Notes under the pieces: generated by a model | The model's input: only the letters and a program-made list of their open reading frames with translations | What the model was told of the DNA's origin: nothing | The model's database searches: none | Made by a program: the position numbers and the translations under genes | NCBI GenBank assembly: GCA_013115145.1 | Contig: JAAPAO010000007.1 | Location: 62,001-126,000, forward strand | Direction of reading: 5' to 3' | DNA length: 64,000 nucleotides | From: Perkinsus chesapeaki | Lineage: Eukaryota; Perkinsozoa; Perkinsida; Perkinsidae | Shown here: positions 15,001-30,000 of the stretch, piece after piece | Numbering within the stretch: the stretch's first letter is position 1 | Layout: each line of letters starts with the position of its first letter

Positions 15001-18000
15001 ACCGTTGAGATTGCGCTGCCAAACCGAGCAAACGTGCGCATGGATACAGCAGAGCCAACGACCATCATATCCACAACAGATAGGGTTGCCGACAATCGTG
15101 TCGTGCCTAGAATAGACGCTGAGCTACCAACCCGCATGAGGCTTCGCAGAGATAGAGAGCTGCCAAGAGTGGCCGCCCCTACGGCTGTTAAGGATGCTCC
15201 GAGTCGCGAAATTTCTGATAGGCTCATACTGCTGCCAATGCGACACATCTGTCGCAAACTCAGAGATGATCCGAGAACGGTAGCATCTAAGACTGACAAG
15301 GACGAGCTCAAACGTCCAAGAGAGAGAACGCTGATAGATGAACCGAACCGGGCCATGGAGCGGAAGGAGATGGAACTCCCAAGGGACGCGCTGGAGAGGA
15401 CCGACAGAGAAGCATCCAGCCTGGTAACGCCAAGTACCGACACGCCAGATCCAAACCTAGCAAAGTGACGAAGAGATAAGGAACTGCCCAAGGCTCCAAA
15501 GTCCAGTATGGATGAAGAACCGCTAATGCGAGCCATACTCCTTACCGACAGGGAGCTGCCTAGGGTGCTGAAGTCCAAGACAGACATCTTACTGCCAAGT
15601 CGGCCAAAAGAGCGCAACGATAGAGTGCTACCGAACGCTGCCTGCGATAACGCGGATACCGCTCCACAGAGTCTGGTCTTTCCGTAGGTGGATAGCTCGC
15701 CACCCAGACGAGCGAATTGTCTTAAAGACAAAGAGCTCCCCAAAGACGCCGAATCGAAGAGTGAAACCTTCCCGGCCAGACGAGAGGCCCCGGCCACGGA
15801 GAAGGCGGAGCCAAACCTTGCCTGGGATCGTAAAGACAGGGTTGATCCCAGAGACGCTGCCTCGAAGGCTGAAAGCCTGCCACCAAACCGAGCAAACTGT
15901 TGTAGAGAAAGAGAGCTGCCTAGATGCATGCTATCGAAGATAGATATCTGGCCACCGAGGGAGGACTTGCCCGAAATGGATAGATTGCTACCGAGCCTAG
16001 CCATTGCCCTGAGCGAGAGGGTGCTGCCCATGGTCATTTGACCTAGCACAGTCAACGCGCCACCGAATCGAGAGGCACTGGTTACTGATACCGAGCTGCC
16101 GATTCGAGCTACAGCTCTCAAAGACAGTGAACTTCCTAACACCGCGCAGTCAAGGACCGATACGGAACCACCAATGCGAGAGAAGGACCGCAGGGATAGA
16201 GAAGAGCCGAAGGAGGCTTCTCCCAATACACTTAGAGCGGCGCCAACCCGAGTAATATCTAGCGCAGAGCACATAGAACCGATTTGAACAACGCCGACTA
16301 CAGAGAGTGCGCTGCCAAGCCGGGCGAACTTCCTGACAGAGCAGGAGCTTGCGCAGGTAACGAAGTCAAGTACGGAGGTCGACATGCCAATGCGGGCACG
16401 GTCGAAGAGAGACACAGCGCTACCAATCCTGGCAACATAGCGAAGGGAAAGTGAGCTTCCCAGAAGACCGAAGCTGAGAGCTGATAAAGAACCGACGCGG
16501 GCACCCGCTGCAGTTGAAAGGGAAGAACCAAATCTCGCAAAGGTCCTCAAGGACAGAGAACTACCGAGGGCAGCCATGTTCACTGCGGACATAGAGGAGC
16601 CGACAAATGCGCTGCTAAGCGAAGACAGGGAGCTACCCATCCTGACGAAGCTTCGAGTTGATAGAGCACTGCCGACTAAAGTAGAGCCGCAAATGGATGC
16701 AGACGAGCTCAATTGCGTCTTGCCAACCACCGATAGAGCCCCACCAACTCTGGCGAACGACCGCAGGCTCAGCGAACTGCCAAGGGCAGCAGCCTCAACA
16801 ACAGAGAGGCCACCACCATACCGTCCATGGCTGACTACTGACAGAGACGAGCCTAGCCTTGCCACCGAGCGGAGAGATAAGCTGCTACCCAGCGTGACGA
16901 GGTCAACAACACTAAGGCTGCTGCCGATTCCCCCAAAACCAAGGATGGAGTACGAAGAGCCTAACCTACTGAAAGACCTCAATGACAAGGACGAACCGAA
17001 AGCCATAGAGTCCAGTACAGAGAGGTGGCTGCTGAGCCGCGTTTGCCCAAATACCGATAGGGCTCCACCAGCACGAGAGAACGAGCGGGCTGATAAGGAG
17101 CTCCCCAGCTGCGCAAAGTCGAACAGAGACACACCACCCCCGAAGCGGCCAATGCCACGAAGGGACAAAGTGCTCCCCAGAGTAGTGCAATCGTATGCCG
17201 ATACCGCACCGCTGAAGCGGCTATAGCTTCTAACGGACAGTGATGATCCAAAGGTGACAGCGTCGAGAGCTGACAAAGTTCCGGCCATACGAGTGCCGGT
17301 AAAAACTGATATATCGGAGCCAAATCTGGCGAAGTTACGCAAGGAGAAGGAGCTACCGAGACTGATGAAGTCTGTTGAGGAGACCTTGCTACCAAGTCGG
17401 GCGAAAGACCGTAGCGACATACTCGAGCTGAAGGTGGCCGCAGATACCACGGACAGGGCGCCTCCGAGAGCTGAGTCACCAAAGACGCTGACTGAGCTGC
17501 CAACACGGGCGAAGCTCCTCAGAGACAGGGTGCTGCCTAGAGTTACGGCACCTACCACAGAGGTGGCTGCTCCGAGCCTAGAAGCACCGAAGACAGATAC
17601 AGAAGAGCCAACGCGGAGCTGAGCACGGAGAGATAGCGCACTTCCGACGGTGACGAAGTCCATAACGGATGAGCTTCCTCTGAACCTTGACCAGCCATAG
17701 CAAGATAGGTTGCTGCCAAGGCGTCCGCTGCTCCTCAATGAGAGGGATGAGCCGAGGTTGAGGTAGTCCAATATAGAACACGAGGATCCGAAGCGGCCTG
17801 CTCCAGCAAGTGACAGCTGGCTACCAAGCTTGGCGATGCTGCGGATGGATAAACTGCTACCAAGGACGGCCATCTCAAATGCAGATAGGCTGCCACCTAG
17901 ACGACTCGCACCCGCGACAGAGACTGCAGATCCGAGCCGAGCATATCCACGAAGGGAACAAGTGCTACCCATGTGGACGGCATCGAAGACACTAAGGATC

Positions 18001-21000
18001 GAGCCAAGGCGAGCAACACCGTAGAGGGAGAGACCGCTGCCTAGCCGTACACAGGAACGCAGCGATACCGAACTGCTCATTTCTACCTGTTGGAAGACCG
18101 AGAGGACACCGCCAAGACGGGACTTGCTGGCAGCGGAGAAGGCACTCCCCACCCTCGCGAAGGACCGCAAGGACAAAGCACTGCCAAGGTTACTACTGCC
18201 CAGAGCTGAAAGGGCCGCACCACAGGCTGCCGTGGACGTCACAGAGAAGGACGAGCCAACTCTTCCGAAGCCGCGAAGAGATAGTGCTGACCCAAGCAAG
18301 GTAGCATCTAAGGTCGACAGAGCAGCACCAAGCCTTGAAACGGCAGTCACACTGACAACAGAACCGAAGCGGGCAAAGGATCTCATTGACACTGAGGATC
18401 CGAGGGCAGCAGCATCGAGGACGCTCATACGAGAGCCAAACCTGGCCAAGGCGCAGGCCGAGAAGGAACTTCCAAGCCTAGCCATTCCACGGAGGCTAAG
18501 AGTGCTGCCGAGGTGCAGCTGTTGTACAACAGAAAGCTTGCCACCAACACGCGCGAATGAGCGAAGCGACAAGGACGATCCAAGATGAACCTCCGCCAGA
18601 ACGGACAGACTATCGCCAACTCGAGCCAGATCAAGGATCGAGGTGGCAGAGCCGACAATAGCGGTGCCGACCAGTGATAAGCTGCTGCCAAATCTCGCGA
18701 AGTCTCTTAATGAGAGGGAGCTCCCGAGGAGCTGGCGGTCGACGAGGGACATGGTCGAACCGAAGCGAGTCCAGGAGAAGACCGAGAGGCTACTACCGAA
18801 CCTCGCGAGTGTCCGAAGTGAGAGGGCGCTGCCAAGCTGGGTGTAGTCCAATATTGATACTTTGCTGCCCAGCCGAGCGAAGGACCTCAGAGAAATGCTA
18901 GATCCGAATTCAGTTCGGCTTAGTACACTCGCGGAAGCTCCGAACTTCGCCTGACCAATAACTGACACACCACTGCCGAGGCGAATGGCGGCACGAAGAG
19001 ACAGTGAGCTACCAAGAGTGGTGGCGTCAACCACAGAGACCGTCTTGCCCATCCTGGCTTTGTCGAGAAGAGACAAAGATGAACCAAGACGCACAACATT
19101 ACGTAGGGACAGGCTGCTGCCTAACGTGAAGTAGTCTAGTATGGAGGCTGATGAGCCTAACCTGGCGAAGGTGCGCAGGGAGAGCGAGCTGCCGAGCTCG
19201 GCTTGTTCGATAACCGAGAGGCCAGATACACGAGCGAGACCAACTGCTGAGACCTGGCTGCCTAGCCGGAGGGCGCATCGTACTGACAACGCGCTGCCGA
19301 AGAGGACGTAATTGAGAGCGCTCAGCTTCGAGCTCAGTCGAGCCTGAGTTCTAAGAGACAAAGAACTGCCGAGGTGAGCGAAGTCAACGGTGCTAATGCT
19401 CTTCCCGAGCCTTGCGAAGCCTCTTATAGACAGGGTGCTACCGAAAGTGGTCGCATCGAGTACGGACAGAGAGTCACCAAGTCGGGTCCAGTCGAGGACG
19501 GAAAGAGACGAGCCGACGCGGACAAGTCCGAGAGTCGACAGACTGCTTCCGATGCGACTGGTGCTGCGCAAAGATAGGCTGCTGCCGAAAGCAACGAAAT
19601 CCACTGTACTCAAAGAGGCGCCGAGCCTGACAGTGGAAAGGGCCGACATGGAGCTGCCCAACCTGGCGAAGCTCCGTAAGGATGCCGCACTTCCCAGATG
19701 AGTGACGTCTACCACCGACAAGGATATACCGACGCGAGCTCCACCAACAGCAGAGATCGAGCTTCCCAGTCTAGTAGAAGCTCGTAAGGACAGAGCACTG
19801 CCGAGGAAGGTTGCCCCCACGGCACTTAAGCTGGCTCCGAGCCTCGATGTAGAACATACGGAAATAGAACTTCCTAATCGAGCGAATCCTCGAGTTGAGA
19901 GGGAACTTCCTAAGTGAGTGAAGTCCAGCACCGACAGGTCCTGCCCAAGGCGAGTGGTATCAAGCGCGGACAGAGGGCCACCAATGCGAGTGTCCGACAG
20001 AACGCTGATCGTGCTTCCTATCCTAGCAGCGGCTCTGATGGATAAAGTGCTACCGAAAACAACCTGGTCGAGGACCGTCAGGGAAGCACCCATCCGTGTA
20101 GCGCCTATCACTGACACTGTGCTGCCGGAACGGAAGAAGCTTCTCAATGATAGAGAACTACCGAACTCAGAGACATCTAGCACAGACAGGGAACTGCCTG
20201 CTTTAACGAAGCTCCTCATTGACAGCGAGGATCCAAACTGAGCCTTGCACATTACGGAGATTTGGTCACCGAGCCGAGAGATACCTCGGACCGATATAGC
20301 CGAGCCTACTCGAGCAAATGCCCTCAGGGATAGCGAGCTAGCAAGAGTCGATGAGCCAATGACGCTCAACGCATCGGCCATACGGGTACGGCCGAAGATG
20401 GACAGTGAACTCCCGAATCTCGCCAATCCTCGAAGAGACAATGAGCTGCCCAGCTCGGTGGCGGCCAAAACTGAAGCACCATCCGATATTCGAGCAAAGG
20501 ACCGCATCGAAAGCGAGCTTCCTAGGTGAGTCTGACTCACGACGCTCAAGGAGGATCCAGCTCGAGCAAGACCAAGCAACGAGCACCCACTTCCGAGCCT
20601 TCCGACAGCTCGAAGGGATAAGCTGCTGCCGAGATTGGAATAATCGAACAATGATACCCGACCGCCGAAGCGAGCAAACCGTGTGAGCGAGAGAGAGCTG
20701 CCAAGAGTCATTGCATCAACGGCCGATAGGGCAGACTGGAATCGTGCCAAGCCGGAGACAGAGAGATCGCTACCAAGGCGAGCTGTCGCTCTAACAGATA
20801 GAGTGCTTCCAAGAGCGACGTAGTCCATAATGGAGAGATAGCTTCCGGCCCTGAGGAAGGAACGAACCGAGAGGGAAGATCCGACCGTAGTGCAGTCCAG
20901 AACGGAGAGAGAGCCGCCGAACCGGGACAGGCCATACGCGGAGCAGCAGCTGCCGAAACGAGACAAGCTCCTCACAGACAGTGAGCTGCCCAGCCACACG

Positions 21001-24000
21001 TGGTCAAGCACAGACACGGAAGCACCAAGACGAGCAGCACCGAACACGGATGCCGCACTGCCAGCCTTCATGAAGGCTCTCAGCGATAAGGAGCTGCCAA
21101 GATGGACCATGTCGAGCGCAGTTAGCGACTCTCCGAGCCGCGCACGTCCGGCAAGGGACAGTGTACTGCCAACCCGGAGCATCTCCCTCAGAGAGAGGGA
21201 AGAGGCCAAGGTTGCGAAGTCGAGCACTGAAAGGCTGTCACCAAACCTCACGGATTCCATCGCGGATAAGCTGCTACCAATGCGTAGGTAAGCTCGTAAC
21301 GACAGCGTGCTGCCCATATTGACGAAGTCGAACACCGATACGGAGCTGCCTACTCTACCAAAACCGAATACGGATAGAGCCGAACCCAGGCGAGTGAAAG
21401 ACCGTACCGAGAGAGCGCTCCCAAGTAGGAAGAAATCAGCGACGCTGATTGAGCTACCGAGCCTGACCGCAGAGTAGACGGAAAGCCTAGAGCCAGCTCT
21501 GGCGAACCCTCTCAAAGAAATAGTGCTGCCGAGGGCAGCGCTGTTGAGGAGGGACATGGTGCCACCAAGGCGGGCTCCTGCGAATACTGATAGACCACTG
21601 CCAATGCGTCCTAGAGATTTCGTCGAAAACGTAGATCCAAGAGACGCCATGTCAAGCAAGGATAGGGAGGATCCAAAGCGGGAAGCTCCAGCTACGCTCA
21701 GAGTGCTGCCGAACCTCGCCAGGGATCGTAGTGACATAGAACTACTCAGAATTGCAAATCCAACTGCAGATGTTGCGGCGCCGAGGCGGCTAGTGGACTG
21801 CAATGAAAGACCACTTCCAAGTCTTGCGAAGCTCCGAATGGACAGAGAACTACCGAGAGCGGCCGAGCCAAGGGAGCTCGTCACGGCACCTAGCCTTGAA
21901 GTACCGAACGCTGAGAATTGACCACCAAACCTAACGAACTGGCGGAGAGACAGAGAGCTTCCCAAAACGGTAGAGTCCAGCAAAGTAGTACTACTCCCCA
22001 GCTTACTGGTACCGTAAAGACTGAGGGCTGACCCCAGGCGAACAAAGGCGCGTAAAGATAGGGAGCTGCCGAAGTGGGCTTGGGCGAGTACCGTGAGTTG
22101 ACTGGCAAGCTTAGAAGCTCCTAAGACGCTAACCGAGCTGCCGACGCGAGCAAATGTTCTCAATGACAGGGCGCTAGCCAAAGTGACTGTATTGACGGTA
22201 GAAAGGACACTGCCTAATCTAGCTGTGCCAAAGACCGAAAGCCTGCTTCCCATTCTGACAAGGCCACGAAGGGACAGACTACTCGAGAGAGCAGTGTAGT
22301 CAACAGCACTGAACGAGCTTCCGAAACGAGCCAAGCCGAACACCGACAGGCAGCTACCAAATCTGGCAACTGATCGCAACGACATCACGCTGCCCATAGA
22401 AGCCCAGTCGAATAAAGAGATTGACTCTCCGAACCTCGACTTGGCTGCAACACTTAGCGAGCTGCCTAGCCTGGTGAAGGACCTAGCAGATAGGCAGGAA
22501 CCAGCGTAGATCCAGTTATCTCCTGAGAGGGCGGAGCCCAGTCGTACAGCCTCGTATACAGATAGAGTGCTGCCAAGTCTAGCATAGTGACGCAAGGATA
22601 GGCTCGAGCCAAGTGTGACGAAGTCAAAGATGGAGGCACTGGAGCCTTGGCGAGCAAGACCGAATAGTGAGAGGGCCGAACCGAGCTTCTGAGTACAACG
22701 CACTGACAGAGTGCTGCCCATATGGGTAAAGTCTAAAACCGACAAAGCGCTTCCAAACCGGGTGGCACCAAAAACGGACACCGAACTACCCACTCGGAGA
22801 AGATCTCTCAGGGAGAGACAGCTGCCCAAGGCCAGGAAGTCCAGAGCCGACAAGGAGCTTCCGATGCGCTGACATCCTACGGTAGACAGAGCAGAGCCAA
22901 CCCGGGCAAAAGTACGCAAGGAGAGAGTACTGCCGAGAGTCGCTCGGTCCAGGCCACTGAGAGAGCTGCCAAGCCTCGAGCCACCGAGTACTGACAGAGA
23001 GCTGCCGACGCGCACGAACGTACGGACTGAGAGATTGCTGCCCATGCTAGCCAAGTCGGCAACAGATGCTGAACCCCCAATCTTCGCATAGCCCCACACA
23101 GACATAGCACTCCCCATACGAGCGCCAGATCGAAGAGAAAGACTGCTGCCAAAGTTGGCGCACCCTAACACCGACAAACTCTTACCAAGTCTAGCATAGG
23201 ACCTTAGAGAAAGAGTCGATCCAAAGGAACTGGCATTCAACGCACTAAGTGTGCTGCCAAGTGAAGCTCTGCCGAGCGCCGAAACGAGACCGCCAATGCG
23301 GGCTTGGCCATATGCTGAGGCACTGCTGCCCAAGCGAGAAAAAGACCTCAACGACAGAGTGCTGCCCACGAATGCCGAGCCGACGGTCGACAATGTGCTT
23401 CCATAACGTACAAGACCGAAGGTGCTGATCTGACTGCCGGCCCTTACGTAAGACCTTAGAGATAGTGTCGAGCCTAGCGTGGCAGCATCGAAAAGTGATA
23501 AGGCAGATCCGAACCGCGCCAAGGAGAAACAGGATAGAGCCGATCCAGCACGCGTAACACTGCGAACCGACAAAGCGCTGCCATAGCCAACCATGTCAAA
23601 CACGCTCAGGGATGCTCCGAGGCGGGACAAGCTGCCAACGCTTAGTGCACTGCCGGCACGAATGAAAGACCTCAACGACGTAGCTGATCCCATCTGAACA
23701 TAGTCCAAGACTGACAGGGCGCTGCCAAGCCTAGCCACACCGTACACAGTGAGGCCTGAGCCAAGTCTAACGAAGCTACGGGCCGATAGACAGCTGCCGA
23801 GTTGTTTCTGCCCAACGACTGAGCACTCAGTACCGATTCGGCACGAACCCAGCACGGATACACTCGAGCCCATTCTGAAAGCAGCTCTGAGAGAAAGGCT
23901 AGAACCTAGGGTGGTGGAGTCTAGAGCTGTCAGCGTTCGACCAAGCCTGAGGGTCTCTACTATAGAGATAGCACTGCCAATCCTGAGCAGCTGCCTCAGG

Positions 24001-27000
24001 CTCAAAGAGGAGGCCAGCGTAGTCGAGGCCAGCACTGACATACTGCTGCCGAGACGCGCTGAACCGTACACCGAGGCCACACTGCCGCATCTCGAAAAAG
24101 CTCTCACTGACGCACTTGAGCCGAGGAACACACAGTCCATGACGGACATGGCTGAGCCGAACCTCGAGATACCGAGTACAGACAAGGTGGAGCCCAGTCT
24201 GATAAGGCTACGCAAAGAAGTGCTGGAGCCGAGGGCTAAATAGTCAAGGACACTCATAGAGCTACCGATCTGAGATTTTAGCATCACCGAGGCCGCACTG
24301 CCGATCCGGGCAAAGTTGCGCAATGACATAGCACTGCCGAGGTGGGCAGCTCCAAGGATTGAGACAACAGAGCGGATTCGAGCAAGGCCGAACGTAGATA
24401 GATTGCTACCGAATCGAGCCACAGCACGGAGAGATAGAGCGGAGCCCAGAGAGGCATAGTCGAAGGCAGACGTTTGTTTGCGAAGGCGAGAGCAGCCTGT
24501 TACACTAAGGGCACTGCCTAGTCGAACGATCGCCCTTAACGAGAGCGAGCTGCCGAAGTGAGAGAACCCCACCACTGACAGACTAGAGCCAACTCGGCCC
24601 ATGGAGGCAATCGAGAGGCTACTGCCAAGTCTGGCAAAGTTGCGGATAGATAGGCTTGATCCAAGGTTGACGTAATCTAGGATTGATAGAGCCGACTGAA
24701 TATTGGTTTGACCGAATGTCGCACTACTGCCAAGCTTGAGAATACCCTGAACGGAGAGGCTCGAGCCCAGAGACACCTGGTCTAGAACCGATAAGGCGCT
24801 TCCAAAGCGAGCAAGCCCGAACGTCGACATGGCGCTGCCGACACGTAGGAAGTGCCTCACTGAGATGGAGCTACTGAACGTCGCACAGTCGCAAACGCTG
24901 AGAGCGGATCCTAAGCGGGCTAAAGAGAAGAGAGAGAGGTTGCTGCCCATCTTCATTATGGCGCGGAGGGAGAGCGCAGAGCCCAGGTTCACCAGGTCAA
25001 GCACCGACAGCTGCGAGCCGAGCCTCGCCGCACCGAAGAGCGAATAGGAGCTACCAATCTTGGCCGTAGACCGCAGAGAAAGAGAGGAGCCTAGGACGCT
25101 GATGTCCATCACGGATAGCGCACCAAGCCTGGTGGCGCCTACGATTGACACAGTGTTACCGGATCGGACAGCTCCACGAATGGAAAGCGTACTGCCGATG
25201 CTGGCCCAATCAAAGACGGAAACCGAGCTGCCCAGCCTGGCCAAACCAAATAGAGACACCGAGCTGCCGGACCTCGAGAAGCTTCGGAGAGATAACGCGC
25301 TAGAGAAATGCACACAGTCGAGAGAGGACAGGGAACTGCCCAGCCTCAACACACTATGCAAAGACAGGCCACTGCCAAACCTGGCCACAGATCTTACCGA
25401 AAGAGAGCTACCAAGCAGTGCGAAGCCGATTACTGACAGAGAAGAGCCGAGTCGACCCGTACTAAGGAGAGATACACTAGAACCGAACTTGGCCATAGCC
25501 CGCAACGACACCGAGCTGGCGAGAGCACAGAAGTCCATAATGGAGGTTCGATCGCCGTGTGAGACTCGGCCTAGCACACTCATACCGCTGCCAATTCGAG
25601 AGGCAGAGCGAACAGACAATGTCGAGGCCAGAGTAGTGAAATCGAGTACTGAAAGCGAGCAGCCGAACCTTGTCCTACCAAAGGCCGAAACAGCCGAGCC
25701 AAACCGGCTGAAACTCCTCAGGGAGAGGCTCGAACCCGCAGTGGCAAAATCTAAAACCGATAAGGCTGATCCAAGGCGAGCCAGACTAAGCATGGACAGA
25801 CTCGATCCCATTCGCATGGTGCCACGGAGGGAGAAGGCGCTTCCGAGGTTAACAAAATCGAAGGTCGAGAGGCTGCTGCCGATTCGGGTAACACCGTATG
25901 TTGACATGCCCGAACCAAGACGAGAGAAGCTGCGGATGCTCACCGAGCTGCTGACAGTGACCAAATCGACAGTGCTCACCAGCGAGCCGAAACGAGCGCC
26001 ACCGTAGGCGGAGATAGTGCTGCCAATACGGGCTACGTTACGTAGAGAGAGGGAGCTGCCGAGCTGCAAGAAGTCAAGAGCGGAGCATGCCGAACCAAGC
26101 CTCGCCGCACCGAAGAGCGACAGACTACTACCCATGCGAGCGGCTTGGCGCAAGGAAAGGGTTGAGCCGAAGCTGACCGTATCAAGCACAGAAACGCTGC
26201 TACCAATACGTGAGGTCCCGTAGCATGACAGGAGACTGCCAAACCGGCTGAATGATCGGATAGATAGAGACGATCCAAGGTGGGCGTGTGCAACCACAGT
26301 GAGGACCGAGCCAAACCTGGCCGAGCTCAAGAGACTCAAAGAGCTTCCCAAGCGAGAATAGGACCTCAGGGATAGGCTACTTCCAAGGTGAACTTCGCAG
26401 ACTGTCGATAAAGCCTTGCCGAGGCGAGCACCAGAATAAACGCTTATGGAGCTGCCAATGCGGCTATAGATACGCAATGACAGAGAGCTGCCTAGCGTGG
26501 CGAAGTCAAGGGCACTAAGGAAGCCGCCGACTCTGCCGTGTGATACCACTGAAAGAGAGCTGCCGACTCTGACAAACTGCCTGACGGAAAGAGAAGAACC
26601 GAAGTCGACCAATCCCAGCACGCTGAGAGATGAACCGACACGTGTGACGCCTAGCAGAGAGCATGCGCTGCCGACCTTCGCAGAGAATCGAATAGACAGC
26701 GCGCTGCCAAGATTGGCAAAGTCAACGGCAGAGATAGAGGCACCGAGCCGAGTCCGACCAAGCGCACTTAAGCTGCTACCAAACCGGGCCATGTTCCGGA
26801 GTGAAAGACTGCTGCCGAGAACAGCAGCATCGAAGGCTGAAAGTCTGCTGCCGAGACGGCCCATGCCGAGGATGCTCAATGACGATCCGAATCTGGCGAA
26901 TCCAGATAAGGATACCGTACTGCCTAACGACGCGAAGTCCAAGATAGAGACCGAGCTGGCAAGACGGAGGCAAGAGAATGCCGACAGGGTTGAGCCCATG

Positions 27001-30000
27001 CGGACGAAGTTCCTCAAGGACAGGCTACTGGCGAGATGGACAAAGTCCAATGCGCTCAGAGAGGATCCCAGACGAGTCACACCAACAATGCTCAGGGAGG
27101 AGCCTACTCGGGCAAGCCTCCTTACAGATAAGCTGCTGCCAAGTTGGACGAAATCTATGGCACTGAGGTCTTTGGAGAGTCTGGCCTGACCAAGAACGGA
27201 CAGAGATGATCCAACTCGGGCGAAGCACCTGACGCTCAAGGCCGAGCCCATGAGAATGAAATCAGTCGTAGACTGGCTTGCGCCAAACCTTGCAGTACAC
27301 ATAGTTGAGATTGAGGAGCCTATCCTCGCCATGTATCGCACTGAGAGAGCGCTACCCAGGGCAGCCTGCTCCATGAGGCTCATGCTCGAGCTGAAGCGCG
27401 CACCGCCCAGCATAGACAGTCCTGAGCCTAGACGGAAGAGAGATCGAGTAGATAGTGAACTGCCCATAGAAAGGAAGTCCAGCACCGAGAAGGATGCACC
27501 AAACCGAGCTGCTGATGTGACAGAGAGGGTGCTGCCATACCGGGCGAAGTGCCTAACAGACAGGGCGCTGCCAACAGTAACGAAGTCCATGACAGAGTTT
27601 GAGCCACAGAAGCGAGTCTTGCCAAATACAGATAGGCCAGAGCCCAGCCGAGAAACACTCCTTAAGGACACCGTGCTACCGATAGCTGCTAGATCCAGTA
27701 CGCTCAGACTGCCACCGAAGCGAGCAATCCCGAACAAGGACATTCTTGAGCCCAGCCTGGCCGCTGACCGTATAGACAGTGAGCTACCGAGCGCTGTTGC
27801 TCCGACGACTGAAAGGCTCTTGCCGAGTCTCGACGTTGCATAGAGTGAGAGTGAACTACCCATGCGGGCCGCTGCTCTCAGGGAAAAGGCGCTGCCCAAA
27901 GCTATGCAGTCTAGAGCTGACAGCTGGCTGCCTATACGAGACATACCATACACTGACAATGCACTACCGAACCGAATGAAACTACGTGCTGAGAGACTTG
28001 AGCCAATATGGCAACGGCCGACAGCACTTACAGCGGAGCCGACTCTGGCAAGGCCAGCTATGGAGATACCCGAGCCCAGTCTGGTAGTGGTCCTCACAGA
28101 GAGGCTGCTGCCCAAATGTAGATAGTCAAGCACCGACATTGATTTCGCCAGGCGTGCGCCGCCGGCGACACTGAGAGAGCTAGACAAACGGACCATAGTA
28201 CGCACCGACAGGGAAGACCCAAGTTGGAGGAAGTCCAATACACTCATGTCGCCACATATTTTAGCACGACTCAGAACAGATAAAGAGCTACCAAGACGAG
28301 CCAGCTGCCGCAGAGAAAGAGACGAGCTGAATGTGGCAAAGTCAACGAGGCTGATAGAGTCACCGAAGCGGGCCATGCCAGTAAGGGAGAGGCTAGAGCC
28401 CATCCTAGTAAAGGACCGCAGGGACAGAGAGCTGCCCATAGCAGCATGAGCGAGAGTAGACAAGGACCCACCCAATCGAGACCTATCGAACACGGTGAAA
28501 GAGCTGCCGAACCTCACGAAGCTTCTTAAAGACAAAGAGCTCGACACTGCTGTACACTTGAGGACAGATAGCGATCCACCAAGCCTAGAACTTTCGAAAA
28601 CAGAGAGGCAACTGCCTAGCCTGGTGAATGCTCGAAGCGACAGTGAGCTGCCCAGTTCCACGTTGGCCATAGAGCTCATGCAGCTGCCGAGCCGAGAGGC
28701 CGATAACACCGAGATACTCGAGCCGACTCTGGCAGTCGCTCGAAGTGATAGAGAAGAGCCAAGAAGGATGGAATCCATTATAGATACCTCTGAACCGAGT
28801 CTAGCCAGGCTGAAGAGCGAGCACTGGCTGCCGAGACGTGCTTGGCCTCTCAGGGACAGAGTGCTCCCGAACGAGGCAAATGCTAAGACGCTCAAGGCCG
28901 ACCCGAGGCGAGCCGAACCAAATAAAGAGCAGGTGCTGCCCATCCTAGCAAAGGTGCGCAGAGAAAGGGACGAGCCGATGGCTGTCTCGTGCATTATGGA
29001 GGTTTGAGAACCAATGCGGGCCATACCAACAGTGCTTATGGAGGAACCGATACGAGCAAAATCTCTAATTGACAGAGAGCTGCCTAAATGGACTGCGGCG
29101 AGCACAGACATAGTACTGCCCAATCTAGCCATACCCAAGGCAGAGACACGACCACCGATGCGGACGAAGTTCCTTAAGGAAAGAGACGAGCCGAGGCCTG
29201 CAGAGTCCAGGACGGACAGCTGCTCACCAACACGCGCTCTTGATACTACGGATAGGCTGCTACCTACTCTAGCGAATGTACGCAACGATAGAGAGCTTGC
29301 TAGTGTAGTGAAGTCAACTGTTGAGAGAGTACTGCCTAGTCTAACAAGGCCGAACGTGGAGATAGAACTGCCCATGCGAGATGAGTCTCTAAGGGACAGC
29401 GAGCTACCCAAATGGAAGTAGTCTAGAACTGAACATGCCGAGCCAACTCTAGTGACACCGAAGATGCTCTGGTGGGAGCCAAGACGGGCATAGCTTCTGA
29501 GGGATAGGGAACTACTGAAGTAACCACCATCGAAGACAGAAAGAGAGGATCCCAGCCTCGCCACACCCATTACAGAGAAACCGCTGCCGAAGCGAGCGAA
29601 CCTAGCTAGGCTCAGAGAGCTGCTCAAATGCACCGCATTAAGGACGGTGAGTGCTGAGCCGAAGCAGGCCTTGGCCATGACGGAGCAAGTCGAACCCAGT
29701 CTGGAGAACCCTCGTAAGGAAAGGCCACTGGCGATCTCCGTGAAACTTAAAACAGACATAACATCCCCAAGCCTGGCCGCGCTGAGCAGCGAGATGGTAC
29801 TGCCTAACCTGGCAAATTCGCGGAGCGATAGCGAGCTGCCCAAGTGAGTGAAGTCCAGTATCGACGCTGCTGAACCGAGCCGGGTCACAGCAAAGGCCGA
29901 ACAAGAGCTGCCAAGCCTTGCAACTGCCCGGAGAGAGACAGAGCTACCGAATGCCGCAAAGTCGAGGGCACTGAGGGAGAGGCCGAGCCTGGCTAGACCA

